A stretch of DNA of 64,000 nucleotides. Source: Arthrobacter sp. zg-Y20. Its GTDB lineage: Bacteria; Actinomycetota; Actinomycetes; Actinomycetales; Micrococcaceae. Of this stretch, positions 16,905 to 25,554 are shown piece by piece. The notes beneath the pieces were generated by a model. The model was given only the letters and a program-made list of their open reading frames with translations, was not told where the DNA came from and did no database searches. Location: positions 2,604,001 through 2,668,000 of the forward strand of contig NZ_CP126241.1 of NCBI RefSeq assembly GCF_030142075.1, in the 5' to 3' direction. Position 1 is the first letter of the stretch, and each line of letters begins with the position of its first letter. The translations under genes and the position numbers were made by a program.

Positions 16905-18248
16905 GTGGTTCTACTTTCCCTCATTGCTACGCACACCGACGTAGACCTGGAAACTGTCGCCCGCCTTAGCGCCGGCGCATCCGAGGTCCCGTCTTCGCTG
17001 GTCGATTCCGGAACCGCCGTTACCGGCTCCGTTGTCCTCGCTACCTGCAACAGGTTGGAGGTGTATTGCGAGGCACCCTCGGAAGCCGACGTTGAAGCAG
17101 CCCGCTCCGCCGTCGTTGCGGAAATCAGCCGGCAGTCCGGCATGAGCGAGGACAAGGTGTCCCGCTCCTTCGCCACCAACACCGGCGAATCCGTGGCCCA
17201 GCACCTTTTCGCCGTAGGCGCCGGACTGGACTCTGCCGTGGTCGGGGAACGCGAAATCGCCGGACAGGTGCGCCGGGCCCTCATCGAGGCGCAGGAAAAA
17301 GGCACCGTTTCCGGCGGCCTGAGCAGGCTGTTCCAGACCGCTTCCCGCACCGCCAAGGACGTTGGCGCACTAACCGCCCTCGGCAAACGGGGGCTTTCCA
17401 TTGTTTCCGTTGCCCTGGGCCTGGCCACGGACCTCTCCGAGGACACCGACTGGTCACGGAAGTCTGTGGTGGTCTTCGGCACCGGAGCCTACGCCGGAGC
17501 CACCATGGCCCTGCTCAAAGAGCGCGGCTGCACCGACATCAGCGTCTACTCCTCCTCCAACCGGGCCGAGTCCTTCGCAGCATCCCGCGGCGGCCGGCCG
17601 CTGACCCGCAAGTCGCTGCCCGCAGCGCTGGCGGGCGCCGACGTAGTCATCGGCTGCAGCGGCAGCGACAGCCAGGTCAGCGCCGAGGACGTACGCAAGG
17701 TCCGGGAAGCGGCAGGCAAGCCGCTGATCATCATCGACCTGGCCCTCACGCATGACTTCGATCCCGAGGTCCGCGAGATCGACGGCGTCGAACTCATCAC
17801 CTTGGAGTCCGTCCGCCTGGCTGCTCCCGCGGAGCAGGTCGAGTCCCTCAAGCAGGCCTCCGCCATTGTGGCCGACGCCGCGCAGAACTTCTCCAAGCAG
17901 CAGCTCAGCCGTGAAATGGACTCGGCCATTGTGGCCCTGCGCCGGCATACCCTGGACGTACTGGATTCGGAGCTTGAAAAGGTCCGCGCCCAGCACGGCT
18001 GCACCGGTGCTGCCGAGGAAGTGGAGTTCGCCATGCGCCGCATGGTCAAGCAGCTGCTCCATGTCCCCACGGTCCGGGCACGGGAGCTGGCTGCCAGCGG
18101 CCAGCAGGAGGACTACATCCGGGGCCTCGAAGCCCTGTACGGCATCACTGTGGGCCGCGCCGACGCCGGGACCGGCAAGGCCGACCCCAAGGCTGCAGAG
18201 CCTGAGGCCGCCGGCGGCGACGACACCGTGGAGCCCAAGTCCGCCTAG
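16905..18248 (+). CDS. hemA: glutamyl-tRNA reductase
   Basis: First committed step of the C5 tetrapyrrole pathway: reduces glutamyl-tRNA to glutamate-1-semialdehyde with NADPH; 447 residues. The catalytic Cys is C48 in ATCNRLEVY. The NADPH domain [17 protein letters not shown] begins near residue 188, and the C-terminal dimerisation helix is normal. The last ~30 residues (Ala/Pro/Glu-rich) are an extra tail. It is transcribed away from the other eight heme genes. The GTG start has no ribosome site, so a leaderless message is likely. Confidence 0.96.
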   Translation: MVLLSLIATHTDVDLETVARLSAGASEVPSSLVDSGTAVTGSVVLATCNRLEVYCEAPSEADVEAARSAVVAEISRQSGMSEDKVSRSFATNTGESVAQHLFAVGAGLDSAVVGEREIAGQVRRALIEAQEKGTVSGGLSRLFQTASRTAKDVGALTALGKRGLSIVSVALGLATDLSEDTDWSRKSVVVFGTGAYAGATMALLKERGCTDISVYSSSNRAESFAASRGGRPLTRKSLPAALAGADVVIGCSGSDSQVSAEDVRKVREAAGKPLIIIDLALTHDFDPEVREIDGVELITLESVRLAAPAEQVESLKQASAIVADAAQNFSKQQLSREMDSAIVALRRHTLDVLDSELEKVRAQHGCTGAAEEVEFAMRRMVKQLLHVPTVRARELAASGQQEDYIRGLEALYGITVGRADAGTGKADPKAAEPEAAGGDDTVEPKSA

Positions 18249-18276
18249 CACCATTCCGGCAGATGCCGGCTGCGCC

Positions 18277-19467
18277 TCAGTAGACCGGTTTTTCCGGCTC
18301 CACCCTGCGCACCCATTCCAGGATCCCGCCGCTGACGTTGTAGACCTCCGGGTAGCCCTCGCTGCGCAGGTAGGCGGCCACCTCCGCGGACCGTCCGCCG
18401 GACTTGCAGTGGATGTACAGCGGCCGCCCGTGCTCAGGCCGGATCTCCCCCGCCAGCACCGAGGCCCGCGGCGCCAGCCGGGCGCCGTCGATGCGTACAA
18501 TCTCGTACTCCCCCGGTTCGCGCACGTCCAGCAGCTCGAAGTCCCGGAGCCCGGCGTTCCGCTCCGCCAGCAGCTCATGCAGCTCCGCCACATCCACCTC
18601 GGCGGCAGGGTCCGCCGGCTCCGGCGGCGCGATCCCGCAGAACGCCTGGTAATCGCCCAGCTCAGTGACCGGCGTTGCCGCCGGGTCCCGGCGCACCTTC
18701 AGCTCCCGCCAGCTCATGTCCAGGGCGTCGAAAACCAGGACCCGGCCCAGCAGGGTGCGGCCGGTGCCGGTGATCAGTTTGATGGCCTCGTTGGCCATGA
18801 CCGACCCGATCTGCGCGCAGAGCACTCCCAGCACTCCCCCTTCCGCGCAGGAGGGTACCGAACCGGGCGGCGGAGCCTGCGGGAAGAGGTCCCGGTAGGT
18901 GGGACCGTGCGCGCCCCAGAACACGCTGACCTGCCCGTCGAAGCGCAGGATGGAGCCCCATACATAGGGCTTGCCCAGGATCTCGGCGGCGTCATTGACC
19001 AGGTAGCGGGTGGCGAAGTTGTCCGTACCGTCCACCACCAGGTCATAGCCGGCGAAAATGTCCAGCGCGTTGGAATTATCCAGGTGCTCCCGGTGCAGGA
19101 TGACGCGCACCAGCGGGTTCAGCTCGGCAATGGCTGCCGCGGCGGATTCTGCCTTGGGCGTTCCGACGTCGGATACCCCGTGGATCACCTGGCGCTGCAG
19201 ATTGGAAACGTCCACGACGTCGTCGTCCACGATGCCCAGGGTCCCCACGCCCGCGGCGGCCAGGTACAGCAGCACCGGCGAGCCCAGCCCGCCGGCCCCG
19301 ACCACGAGCACCTTCGCGTTCTTCAGCCGCCGCTGCGCGGTTGCCCCGAACCCGGGGATGATCAGGTGCCGGGAGTAGCGTTCGGTTTCTTCCCGGGTCA
19401 GTTCCCCGCCCGGCGCCGCCAGGGCCGGCAGCCGGCCCGCGGAGTGGGGCGTGCTTGCTATGGTCAT
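18277..19467 (-). CDS. moeZ: MoeZ/MoeB-type sulphur-carrier adenylyltransferase with rhodanese domain
   Basis: A 396-residue fusion of a ThiF/MoeB adenylyltransferase and a C-terminal rhodanese. The nucleotide loop GAGGLGSP is near residue 55, and the rhodanese active loop HCKSGGRSAEV near 348 carries the persulphide Cys. Such proteins activate and sulphurate ubiquitin-like carriers (MoaD, CysO, ThiS), feeding molybdopterin, cysteine or thiamine synthesis. The reading frame is open further upstream (TTG at 19476), but the ATG at 19467 follows a perfect TAGATT box by 7 nt. It is convergent with hemA. Confidence 0.9.
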   Translation of the reverse strand: MTIASTPHSAGRLPALAAPGGELTREETERYSRHLIIPGFGATAQRRLKNAKVLVVGAGGLGSPVLLYLAAAGVGTLGIVDDDVVDVSNLQRQVIHGVSDVGTPKAESAAAAIAELNPLVRVILHREHLDNSNALDIFAGYDLVVDGTDNFATRYLVNDAAEILGKPYVWGSILRFDGQVSVFWGAHGPTYRDLFPQAPPPGSVPSCAEGGVLGVLCAQIGSVMANEAIKLITGTGRTLLGRVLVFDALDMSWRELKVRRDPAATPVTELGDYQAFCGIAPPEPADPAAEVDVAELHELLAERNAGLRDFELLDVREPGEYEIVRIDGARLAPRASVLAGEIRPEHGRPLYIHCKSGGRSAEVAAYLRSEGYPEVYNVSGGILEWVRRVEPEKPVY

Positions 19468-19474
19468 GAAGTCC

Positions 19475-19480
19475 AATCTA
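19475..19480 (-). promoter_or_regulatory. -10 box, leaderless start of moeZ
   Basis: TAGATT on minus, 7 nt before the ATG at 19467, no Shine-Dalgarno. Confidence 0.5.
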
Positions 19481-19586
19481 AGCCACGGGTATGGCCGTTG
19501 GCCCTGTCGCCGCCAAGACCCGTGGGTAAACTAATGGTCATTGTCCGTGCAGCTTCAGTGCTCCGGAACTGTTGAGAGGTCCACCA

Positions 19587-20201
19587 GTGAGTAACCAAGC
19601 AGCCGGCAAACCGGTCCGACTCCCCAGGGAGGAACGCCGCCGGCAGCTGCTGAACGCAGCCCAGGAGGTGTTCGTCAGCAACGGCTTCCATGGTGCCGCC
19701 ATGGACGAGATCGCCGAAGCGGCGCATGTGAGCAAACCCGTGCTGTACCAGCACTTTCCCGGCAAGCGCGAGCTGTACATGGCTCTGCTGGACAACCATT
19801 TGAACACCCTGACCGAGTTCCTGGACACCGCCTTGAAATCCACGACGGACAACAAGCTGCGCGTCCGGGAAACCATGCGTGCCTATTTCCGCTTCGTGGC
19901 CCAGGACAGCCAGGGGCACCGGATGGTTTTCGAGTCCGACCTGACCTCGGACGCAGAGGTCAGCGCCCGGATCGAGGAATTCAATGCGCGCTTCGCCAGC
20001 AGCATTGCCGGGGTGATTGCCGAAGACACCAAGCTTTCGCAGGTGGAGGCCACCTTGCTCGGGCGTGCCCTGGCCGGCATGGCGCAGGTGAGCGCCAGGT
20101 ACTGGCTGGAAACCGACGGCGACTTGGACATCGATGCCGCGTCCGAGCTGGTTTACCGTTTAGCTTGGCGCGGAATCAGCCGGTTCCCCAAAGAGATCTA
20201 G
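19587..20201 (+). CDS. TetR-family transcriptional regulator
   Basis: A 204-residue regulator. The N-terminal helix-turn-helix is ILNA-type: EERRRQLLNAAQEVF, then MDEIAEAAHVSKPVLYQHF around residues 17-55. The C-terminal ligand domain is not of a family I can name. The GTG at 19587 is preceded by GAGAGG with 7-nt spacing, which decides it over the TTG at 19572. The gene sits beside a DUF3107 gene; the pair matches, from memory, Rv3208-Rv3208A, so its target is likely local, but no operator is identified. Confidence 0.88.
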   Translation: MSNQAAGKPVRLPREERRRQLLNAAQEVFVSNGFHGAAMDEIAEAAHVSKPVLYQHFPGKRELYMALLDNHLNTLTEFLDTALKSTTDNKLRVRETMRAYFRFVAQDSQGHRMVFESDLTSDAEVSARIEEFNARFASSIAGVIAEDTKLSQVEATLLGRALAGMAQVSARYWLETDGDLDIDAASELVYRLAWRGISRFPKEI

Positions 20202-20246
20202 AGTAGATTTCGAATTAGTTCTTAATCGTTAACAGGAGGCACCACG

Positions 20247-20471
20247 GTGGAAGTAAAAATCGGCATTCAGAACGTAGCCCGCGAAATTGTCTTCGAGTCC
20301 GGCCAGAGCGCCGATGAGGTTGCCGACGCCGTGGAGCAGTCCCTGGCCAGCGGCGCACTGCTGCGGCTCAAGGACGTCAAGGGCCGGCTCATCGTCGTTC
20401 CCGGCGCCTCCATCGGCTACGTGGAAATCGGTGCCGAGGAAGTACGCCGCGTCGGTTTCGGCGCCCTCTAA
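20247..20471 (+). CDS. DUF3107 small protein
   Basis: A 74-residue acidic protein of an actinobacteria-specific family of unknown function (the TB9.4/Rv3208A group). The whole protein matches the family pattern: EVKIGIQNVAREI at the start and an ending like GYVEIGAEEVRRVGFG. A textbook AGGAGG (20234-20239) lies 7 nt before the GTG start. It lies 45 bp after the TetR gene and probably shares its transcript. Confidence 0.9.
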   Translation: MEVKIGIQNVAREIVFESGQSADEVADAVEQSLASGALLRLKDVKGRLIVVPGASIGYVEIGAEEVRRVGFGAL

Positions 20472-20482
20472 CCCGCGTCCCC

Positions 20483-20782
20483 ATGCTGAGCCTGATCCTC
20501 GTTACGCTGGTGGCCCTGGCCGCGGGCTTCGCTGTATGGGCTGCCGACCGGCACCGCGACCGGTACGGTGCCCTCCTGCTCCCCGGCATCTCCGTAGTTG
20601 CGTCCCTGCTGACGTGGCTGGGGCTGCAGGCTGCCGGCGCGGCGTCTTTCGAAGCTGACTGGTTGGGTTGGGCCGTTCCGGCGGCCGTAGCCGTCCTGGC
20701 TCCCATGGTTGCCGCCGTTCCCATCGGCCGCAGCCGCGGGGCTGCGGATGCATCGGAGACCGAACGCATCCTGCGGCTCTGA
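20483..20782 (+). CDS. small membrane protein, unknown function
   Basis: 99 residues with three hydrophobic stretches: 1-20, about 30-52 and about 63-84. The tail is short, polar and Arg-containing. I do not recognise a named family. It starts 11 bp after the DUF3107 stop, without an obvious strong ribosome site, and ends before a strong convergent terminator. Its position corresponds, from memory, to the small membrane protein Rv3209. Confidence 0.7.
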   Translation: MLSLILVTLVALAAGFAVWAADRHRDRYGALLLPGISVVASLLTWLGLQAAGAASFEADWLGWAVPAAVAVLAPMVAAVPIGRSRGAADASETERILRL

Positions 20783-20811
20783 CGCACGGTAGAACGCTTC
20801 AGCAAAACTTC

Positions 20812-20844
20812 AGCGGGAGGCGGCGCGATGCGCCGCCTCCCGCT
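20812..20844 (+). terminator. bidirectional terminator
   Basis: A perfect 15-bp GC stem (20812-20826 with 20830-20844) and 3-nt loop between the convergent small membrane protein and ferritin-like genes. A T6 tract follows 25 nt downstream on plus. Confidence 0.75.
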
Positions 20845-20877
20845 GTGCTTGGTTCTCCGGGTTTTTTGGGTTGCGCC

Positions 20878-21588
20878 TCAGGCGGTCAGGCCGAGCAGGC
20901 TCATGCGCTTTGAGTGGTTGCGGGTCAGCTGGGCGGTAAGGCGCTTGATCTCGGCGTCGAGGCCTTCCTGTCCCCCGCCGTCGACCAGCCCGGCCAGGAA
21001 GGCCCGCTCGATCGCCACGCGCTGTGCCTGGGTGAGTGCTTCGCCCACCAGGCGCCGCCCCCACAACGCCAGCCTCGAGGCCAGCCGGGGGTCATCCGCC
21101 AGCGCTTCCCGCAGCCGGGACAGGAGGATTTCGCCGGGCTGCTCGGTGGCCTTCAGGCCTTGGATCAGGCTGTTGGTCTCGGCGTCCAGGCGCGAGGCGA
21201 CGGCGGCGTAGAAATCGTCGGAGATGGCGTCGGTAACGTAGAACTTCATCAGCGACTCGTACCAGTCGGCGGGCCTGGTCCGGTCGTGGAAGGCATCCAC
21301 GGAGGGCTGGAAAGGCCGCATGGCTGCTTCCGGGTCCACTCCCATGGCGCTCAGCCGCTCGCAGATCAGTTCGAAGTGTGCGTACTCGTGGACGGCCAGG
21401 CGTCCCAGCGTTGCCCTGTCATGCAGGGTGGGCGAGAACCGGGCGTCGGAGGACATGCGCTCAAAGGCCGAAAGCTGCCCGTAGGCGATGGCCCCGAACA
21501 GATCGGTCAGGAAGCGCTGATAGGTCTCGCCGGCGGCTGCCGGGCCGGAGGCAACCTCCGGCAGGTCCGAATGGTGCCCGTTAGTCAT
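20878..21588 (-). CDS. ferritin-like fold protein (MiaE-like family)
   Basis: A 236-residue helical protein of the actinobacterial MiaE-related ferritin-like group. Candidate di-iron ligands are the E in FGAIAYGQLSAFERM, the E and H in AVHEYAHFELI (a typical ExxH), and D/E residues in the later helices. The relation to tRNA hydroxylase MiaE is by fold; the substrate here is unknown. The frame is open to 21642, but the ATG at 21588 is 7 nt after a TACGCT box, which supports it. It is divergent from rhlE. Confidence 0.75.
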   Translation of the reverse strand: MTNGHHSDLPEVASGPAAAGETYQRFLTDLFGAIAYGQLSAFERMSSDARFSPTLHDRATLGRLAVHEYAHFELICERLSAMGVDPEAAMRPFQPSVDAFHDRTRPADWYESLMKFYVTDAISDDFYAAVASRLDAETNSLIQGLKATEQPGEILLSRLREALADDPRLASRLALWGRRLVGEALTQAQRVAIERAFLAGLVDGGGQEGLDAEIKRLTAQLTRNHSKRMSLLGLTA

Positions 21589-21595
21589 ACCCGCC

Positions 21596-21601
21596 AGCGT
21601 A
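21596..21601 (-). promoter_or_regulatory. -10 box of the ferritin-like gene
   Basis: TACGCT on minus, 7 nt before the ATG at 21588; a leaderless arrangement. Confidence 0.4.
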
Positions 21602-21926
21602 CCTTCCTGCAGGTATCCCGGGCGCAGCGGCGGCACCTGCACCGGCGCGGCATGCGCTGACGACCAGGGGGTGTGGGTAGACTGGGAGTGTAGTTATTGG
21701 ATGCCCGGTCGTTTTTGAATCTTGACCAGACCCGCAAACCCTACGCGATCTTGAATTTTCGGCCGCCGCCGTAGCCAACGGAGCACTAGGCGGCCCGCAG
21801 TTGTTAGCCCGCGATCGGCTTCCGCTGGACGCACCGCGTGCGTGCCATCCGCTCCGGGATGGGCTGTATCTATCAGCCACTCGTCGAGCCTGGTGCCCCG
21901 CGCTGCCTAAACTGAACGGTATTTAA
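21602..21926 (+). other. long intergenic leader of rhlE
   Basis: About 325 bp with no coding signal. The stretch 21690-21760 is markedly AT-richer than its surroundings and contains TTGAAT, TTGACC and TTGAAT steps; 21900-21926 is also AT-rich just before the TTG start. Long 5' leaders are usual for cold-induced DEAD-box helicase mRNAs, so a regulatory leader is plausible. I found no named riboswitch. Confidence 0.35.
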
Positions 21927-23660
21927 TTGAACACTGAACTTTCCCAGGCTGACGATCGTCACCTCACAGCTGATGACAGCACCGAAGAACTGAAGGTTGC
22001 CGACACTCTGGCCACCAAGGCCGAGGCGGCGGAAATTCCCGAACTGACCTTCGCCGACTTCGGCGTCCGCGCGGACATTGTGGAGTCCCTCGCGGATGCC
22101 GGCATCACCCACCCCTTCCCCATCCAGTCCATGACGCTGCCGGTTGCCCTCGGCGGCCACGACATCATCGGCCAGGCCAAAACCGGTACCGGCAAGACCC
22201 TCGGCTTCGGCATCCCGGCGCTGCAGCGCGTGGTGGCCCCCGGAGACGAGGGCTACGCAGACCTCGCCGTTCCCGGCGCTCCGCAGGCCCTGATTGTGGT
22301 TCCCACCCGCGAACTCGCGGTCCAGGTGGCCGGAGACCTGACCACTGCGGCCCGCCGCCGCGGCGCCCGCGTGGTCACCATCTACGGCGGCCGCGCCTAC
22401 GAACCGCAGATCGAGGCCCTGGCAGCCGGCGTCGAAATCGTGGTCGGCACTCCCGGCCGCCTGATCGACCTCTACAACAAGAAGCAGCTCTCCTTGAAGA
22501 ACGTGCGCATTGTTGTCCTGGACGAGGCCGACGAAATGCTGGACCTCGGCTTCCTGCCGGACGTGGAGACCCTGATGGCCGCCACCCCCGCAGTGCGCCA
22601 GACCCTGCTCTTCTCCGCCACCATGCCCGGCGCCGTCGTCTCCATGGCCCGCCGCTACATGACCAAGCCCACCCACATCCGCGCCGCTGATCCGGATGAC
22701 GAAGGCCTGACGAAGAAGGACATCCGCCAGGTGGTCTACCGGGCCCACAACCTGGACAAGAGCGAAGTGGTGTCCCGCATCCTGCAGGCCCGCGGCCGCG
22801 GCCGGACCATCATCTTCACCAAGACCAAGCGCACCGCCGCCAAGCTTTCCGAAGAGCTCGTGGACCGCGGCTTCGCCGTGGCCGCCATGCACGGCGACCT
22901 GGGCCAGGGTGCCCGCGAGCAGGCCATGCGCGCCTTCCGCAACGAAAAGGTGGACGTGCTGGTGGCCACCGACGTCGCCGCCCGCGGCATCGACGTCGAC
23001 GACGTGACCCACGTGATCAACTACCAGTGCCCCGAAGACGAGAAGACCTATCTGCACCGCGTGGGCCGCACCGGCCGCGCCGGCAACAAGGGCACGGCCG
23101 TCACGTTCGTGGACTGGGACGATGTCCCGCGCTGGGGCCTGATTAACAAGGCCCTGGGCATGGACCAGGCGGAGCCGGTGGAAACCTACTCTTCCTCGCC
23201 TCACCTGTACACGGACCTGGACATTCCCGAAGGCACCAAGGGACGCCTGCCGCGCAACAAGCGCACCCACGCCGGCATCGATGCCGAGAAGATCGAGGAC
23301 CTGGGCGAAACCGGCAAGTCCGGCGGGCGGGGCAACTCCCGCGAGGGTGGCCGCAGCGGATCCGACCGCAACGGTTCCGGACGCAGCGGTTCCGGTTCAG
23401 GGCGCAGCTCTGACCGTGCACGCAGCGGCGGCCAGCGCGAAGGATCCCAGCGCGAAGGATCTCGGCGCGGCGAGTCACGCTCCGGCGAGTCACGCAGCAC
23501 CGAGTCCCGCACCACCGACCGCGCCGCCGAGACGCGCACGGCCGAAGCACGCACCGCAGCACCGGCTGCCGAAGGCACCGCCGCGGACCGTCCGCGCCGC
23601 AGCCGGACGCGCCGCCGCAACGGCGAGGTAGTCGGCAACTCCAGCCCGGCCGCTGAATAG
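21927..23660 (+). CDS. rhlE: DEAD-box ATP-dependent RNA helicase
   Basis: A 577-residue RNA helicase with every conserved motif: Q motif FPIQSMT, motif I AKTGTGKT, Ia PTRELAVQV, II DEAD, III SAT, IV IIFTKT, V ATDVAARGID, VI HRVGRTGRAG. After residue ~460 comes a low-complexity Gly/Arg/Ser tail with tandem QREGS and GESRS repeats, then an Ala/Arg-rich end; such tails bind RNA. Expected roles are ribosome assembly and mRNA decay. The start is a TTG without a clear ribosome site. The gene symbol follows the syntenic position (Rv3211). Confidence 0.92.
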   Translation: MNTELSQADDRHLTADDSTEELKVADTLATKAEAAEIPELTFADFGVRADIVESLADAGITHPFPIQSMTLPVALGGHDIIGQAKTGTGKTLGFGIPALQRVVAPGDEGYADLAVPGAPQALIVVPTRELAVQVAGDLTTAARRRGARVVTIYGGRAYEPQIEALAAGVEIVVGTPGRLIDLYNKKQLSLKNVRIVVLDEADEMLDLGFLPDVETLMAATPAVRQTLLFSATMPGAVVSMARRYMTKPTHIRAADPDDEGLTKKDIRQVVYRAHNLDKSEVVSRILQARGRGRTIIFTKTKRTAAKLSEELVDRGFAVAAMHGDLGQGAREQAMRAFRNEKVDVLVATDVAARGIDVDDVTHVINYQCPEDEKTYLHRVGRTGRAGNKGTAVTFVDWDDVPRWGLINKALGMDQAEPVETYSSSPHLYTDLDIPEGTKGRLPRNKRTHAGIDAEKIEDLGETGKSGGRGNSREGGRSGSDRNGSGRSGSGSGRSSDRARSGGQREGSQREGSRRGESRSGESRSTESRTTDRAAETRTAEARTAAPAAEGTAADRPRRSRTRRRNGEVVGNSSPAAE

Positions 23661-23678
23661 CCGAGCCGCAGCACGGCT

Positions 23679-24575
23679 ATGAGCATCCCTTTGTGGACCC
23701 CGGACGGCGGGTCGCTGGTGGTTCACGCGGATAACGCGGAATTCCTGCCGACCCTGCCGGACGGCTCCTTCACGATGATTTACGTGGACCCGCCCTTCAA
23801 CACGGGGCGGGCCCAGCGCCGGCAGCAGACCACCATGGTCCGCAGCATTGACGGCAGCGGGGACCGGGTCGGGTTCAAGGGCCGCAGCTACAGCACGGTC
23901 AAAGGGCTGCTTTCCAGCTACGACGACGCTTTCGAGGACTATTGGGCGTTCCTGGAACCCCGGCTGGCCCAGGCGTGGCGGCTGCTGGCCGACGACGGCA
24001 CGCTCTACGTGCACCTGGACTACCGCGAAGTGCACTACGCGAAGGTCATGCTGGACGCCTTGTTTGGCCGGGACTGCTTCCTCAACGAAATCATCTGGGC
24101 CTACGACTACGGCGGACGGGCGAAGAACCGCTGGCCGGCGAAGCACGACAACATCCTGGTCTACGTCAAGAACCCGGATAAGTACCATTTCGACAATGCC
24201 GAAGTGGACCGGGAACCGTACATGGCCCCGGGGCTGGTGACACCGGAAAAGGTGGCACTGGGCAAACTGCCCACCGACGTCTGGTGGCACACCATTGTGT
24301 CCCCCACCGGCCGGGAAAAAACCGGCTATCCCACACAGAAACCGGAGGGCCTGCTGCGCCGCGCAGTAGCGGCCAGCAGCCGCGAAGGCGACTGGGTGCT
24401 GGACTTCTTTGCAGGGTCGGGCACCCTGGGCGCGGTGGCGGCCAAGCTGGGCCGCAGGTTCGTCTGCGTGGATGCCAACCCGCAGGCCATCGAGGTCATG
24501 GCCCGGCGCCTGGGCACCGCGGCCACGGTGGTTTCCGCCGAAACGGGCGAACCGCTGCCGGCCGCAGGGAACTAG
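23679..24575 (+). CDS. orphan DNA methyltransferase (N4/N6 type, beta-class order)
   Basis: A 298-residue SAM-dependent DNA adenine or cytosine-N4 methylase. Motif IV DPPFN is at 37-41 near the N-terminus, and the SAM-binding motif DFFAGSGTLG is at 242-251 near the C-terminus, so the motif order is IV...I, as in the beta class that contains CcrM and HinfI. The variable middle (about 80-230) would recognise the target site. There is no restriction endonuclease gene beside it. It follows rhlE after 18 bp and may be cotranscribed. The target sequence cannot be predicted from here. Confidence 0.85.
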   Translation: MSIPLWTPDGGSLVVHADNAEFLPTLPDGSFTMIYVDPPFNTGRAQRRQQTTMVRSIDGSGDRVGFKGRSYSTVKGLLSSYDDAFEDYWAFLEPRLAQAWRLLADDGTLYVHLDYREVHYAKVMLDALFGRDCFLNEIIWAYDYGGRAKNRWPAKHDNILVYVKNPDKYHFDNAEVDREPYMAPGLVTPEKVALGKLPTDVWWHTIVSPTGREKTGYPTQKPEGLLRRAVAASSREGDWVLDFFAGSGTLGAVAAKLGRRFVCVDANPQAIEVMARRLGTAATVVSAETGEPLPAAGN

Positions 24576-24595
24576 CGCTTCCGCCGCCCGGGCCG

Positions 24596-25453
24596 TCAGC
24601 CGGGCAGATCCCCGACCAGGGCGCTGCCGGTTCCGAGTCCGGCGATCTGTGCCAGGACCGCGGGGTCGGTGGTGTTCTCCGCCAGCCGGTTCGGTTTGCC
24701 CGTGCCGTGGTAATCGCTGGATCCGGTGACGAGCAGGTTGTGGTCCTTCGCCAGCCGGCGCAGCCAGTCCCGGCCGGCCTCCGGATTGTCCCGGTGGTTG
24801 ACCTCCACCCCCAGCAGGCCGGCGTCGATCATCTCGTGAAACGTTCCCTCCCCCACCACCCGGCCGCGGGAGGAAGCCACGGGATGCGCGAACACCGGCA
24901 CACCGCCGGCCTGCCGCACCAGTTCCACGGCGCGCGCTGGATCCGGGGCGTAGTGCGCCACGAAGTACGGGGACCGGGCAGTCAGGATGCCGCTGAACGC
25001 CGCCGAGCGGTTGGGCACCACGCCGGCTGCCACCAGTGCGTCGGCAATGTGCGGACGCCCGATGGTCGCTCCCGGCGCCACCTGCTCCTGCACCGCATCC
25101 CAGTCGATGGGGAAATCCTCCGCCAGGCGCTTCACCATCAATTCGGCCCGGGACACCCGGGCCGCCCGTGAGCGGGCAATTTCCTCCAGCAGGCCTGGGT
25201 GGGCCGGATCATGCAGGTAGGACAGCACATGGACGCTGATTCCCTCGCTGCTGCGGCAGGACACCTCCATGCCCGGCACCATGGTGATCCCCAGCTTCCG
25301 GGCCGCCGCCGCCGCCGGCTCCCAGCCCGCCGTCGTGTCATGGTCGGTCAGCGCAATGGCGTCCAGTCCCTCCCGCGCGGCCGCGGCCAGCACATCGGCC
25401 GGAGGTTCGGTGCCGTCGGACACGCTGGAGTGGGTGTGCAGGTCGATTCTCAC
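24596..25453 (-). CDS. PHP-domain phosphoesterase
   Basis: A 285-residue metal-dependent phosphoesterase. The PHP metal motifs are DLHTHSSVSDGT (residues 4-15), ALTDHDTTAG near 35-44, and later GVEVNHRDNPE and TGSSDYHGTG. The family includes TrpH-type 3',5'-nucleoside bisphosphate phosphatases that degrade pAp; substrate is inferred from family only. The GTG start follows a TAGATT box by 6 nt, so a leaderless message is likely. It is convergent with the methyltransferase gene. Confidence 0.87.
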   Translation of the reverse strand: MRIDLHTHSSVSDGTEPPADVLAAAAREGLDAIALTDHDTTAGWEPAAAAARKLGITMVPGMEVSCRSSEGISVHVLSYLHDPAHPGLLEEIARSRAARVSRAELMVKRLAEDFPIDWDAVQEQVAPGATIGRPHIADALVAAGVVPNRSAAFSGILTARSPYFVAHYAPDPARAVELVRQAGGVPVFAHPVASSRGRVVGEGTFHEMIDAGLLGVEVNHRDNPEAGRDWLRRLAKDHNLLVTGSSDYHGTGKPNRLAENTTDPAVLAQIAGLGTGSALVGDLPG

Positions 25454-25459
25454 GCTTAC

Positions 25460-25465
25460 AATCTA
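25460..25465 (-). promoter_or_regulatory. -10 box, leaderless start of the PHP gene
   Basis: TAGATT on minus, exactly 6 nt before the GTG at 25453. Confidence 0.5.
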
Positions 25466-25554
25466 CGCCCTGCGCGCCTGGCTTCCGTCCGGCGGACGGG
25501 GCACGTACGTGCGGGGTGTTTTGCCGCCCCGCGGGGCGGTGAGACCATGGAAGG

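Noticed and set aside
21873-23270. A 465-codon open frame on minus inside rhlE
   Set aside because: Antisense of the helicase core; low-complexity Gly/His/Val composition.
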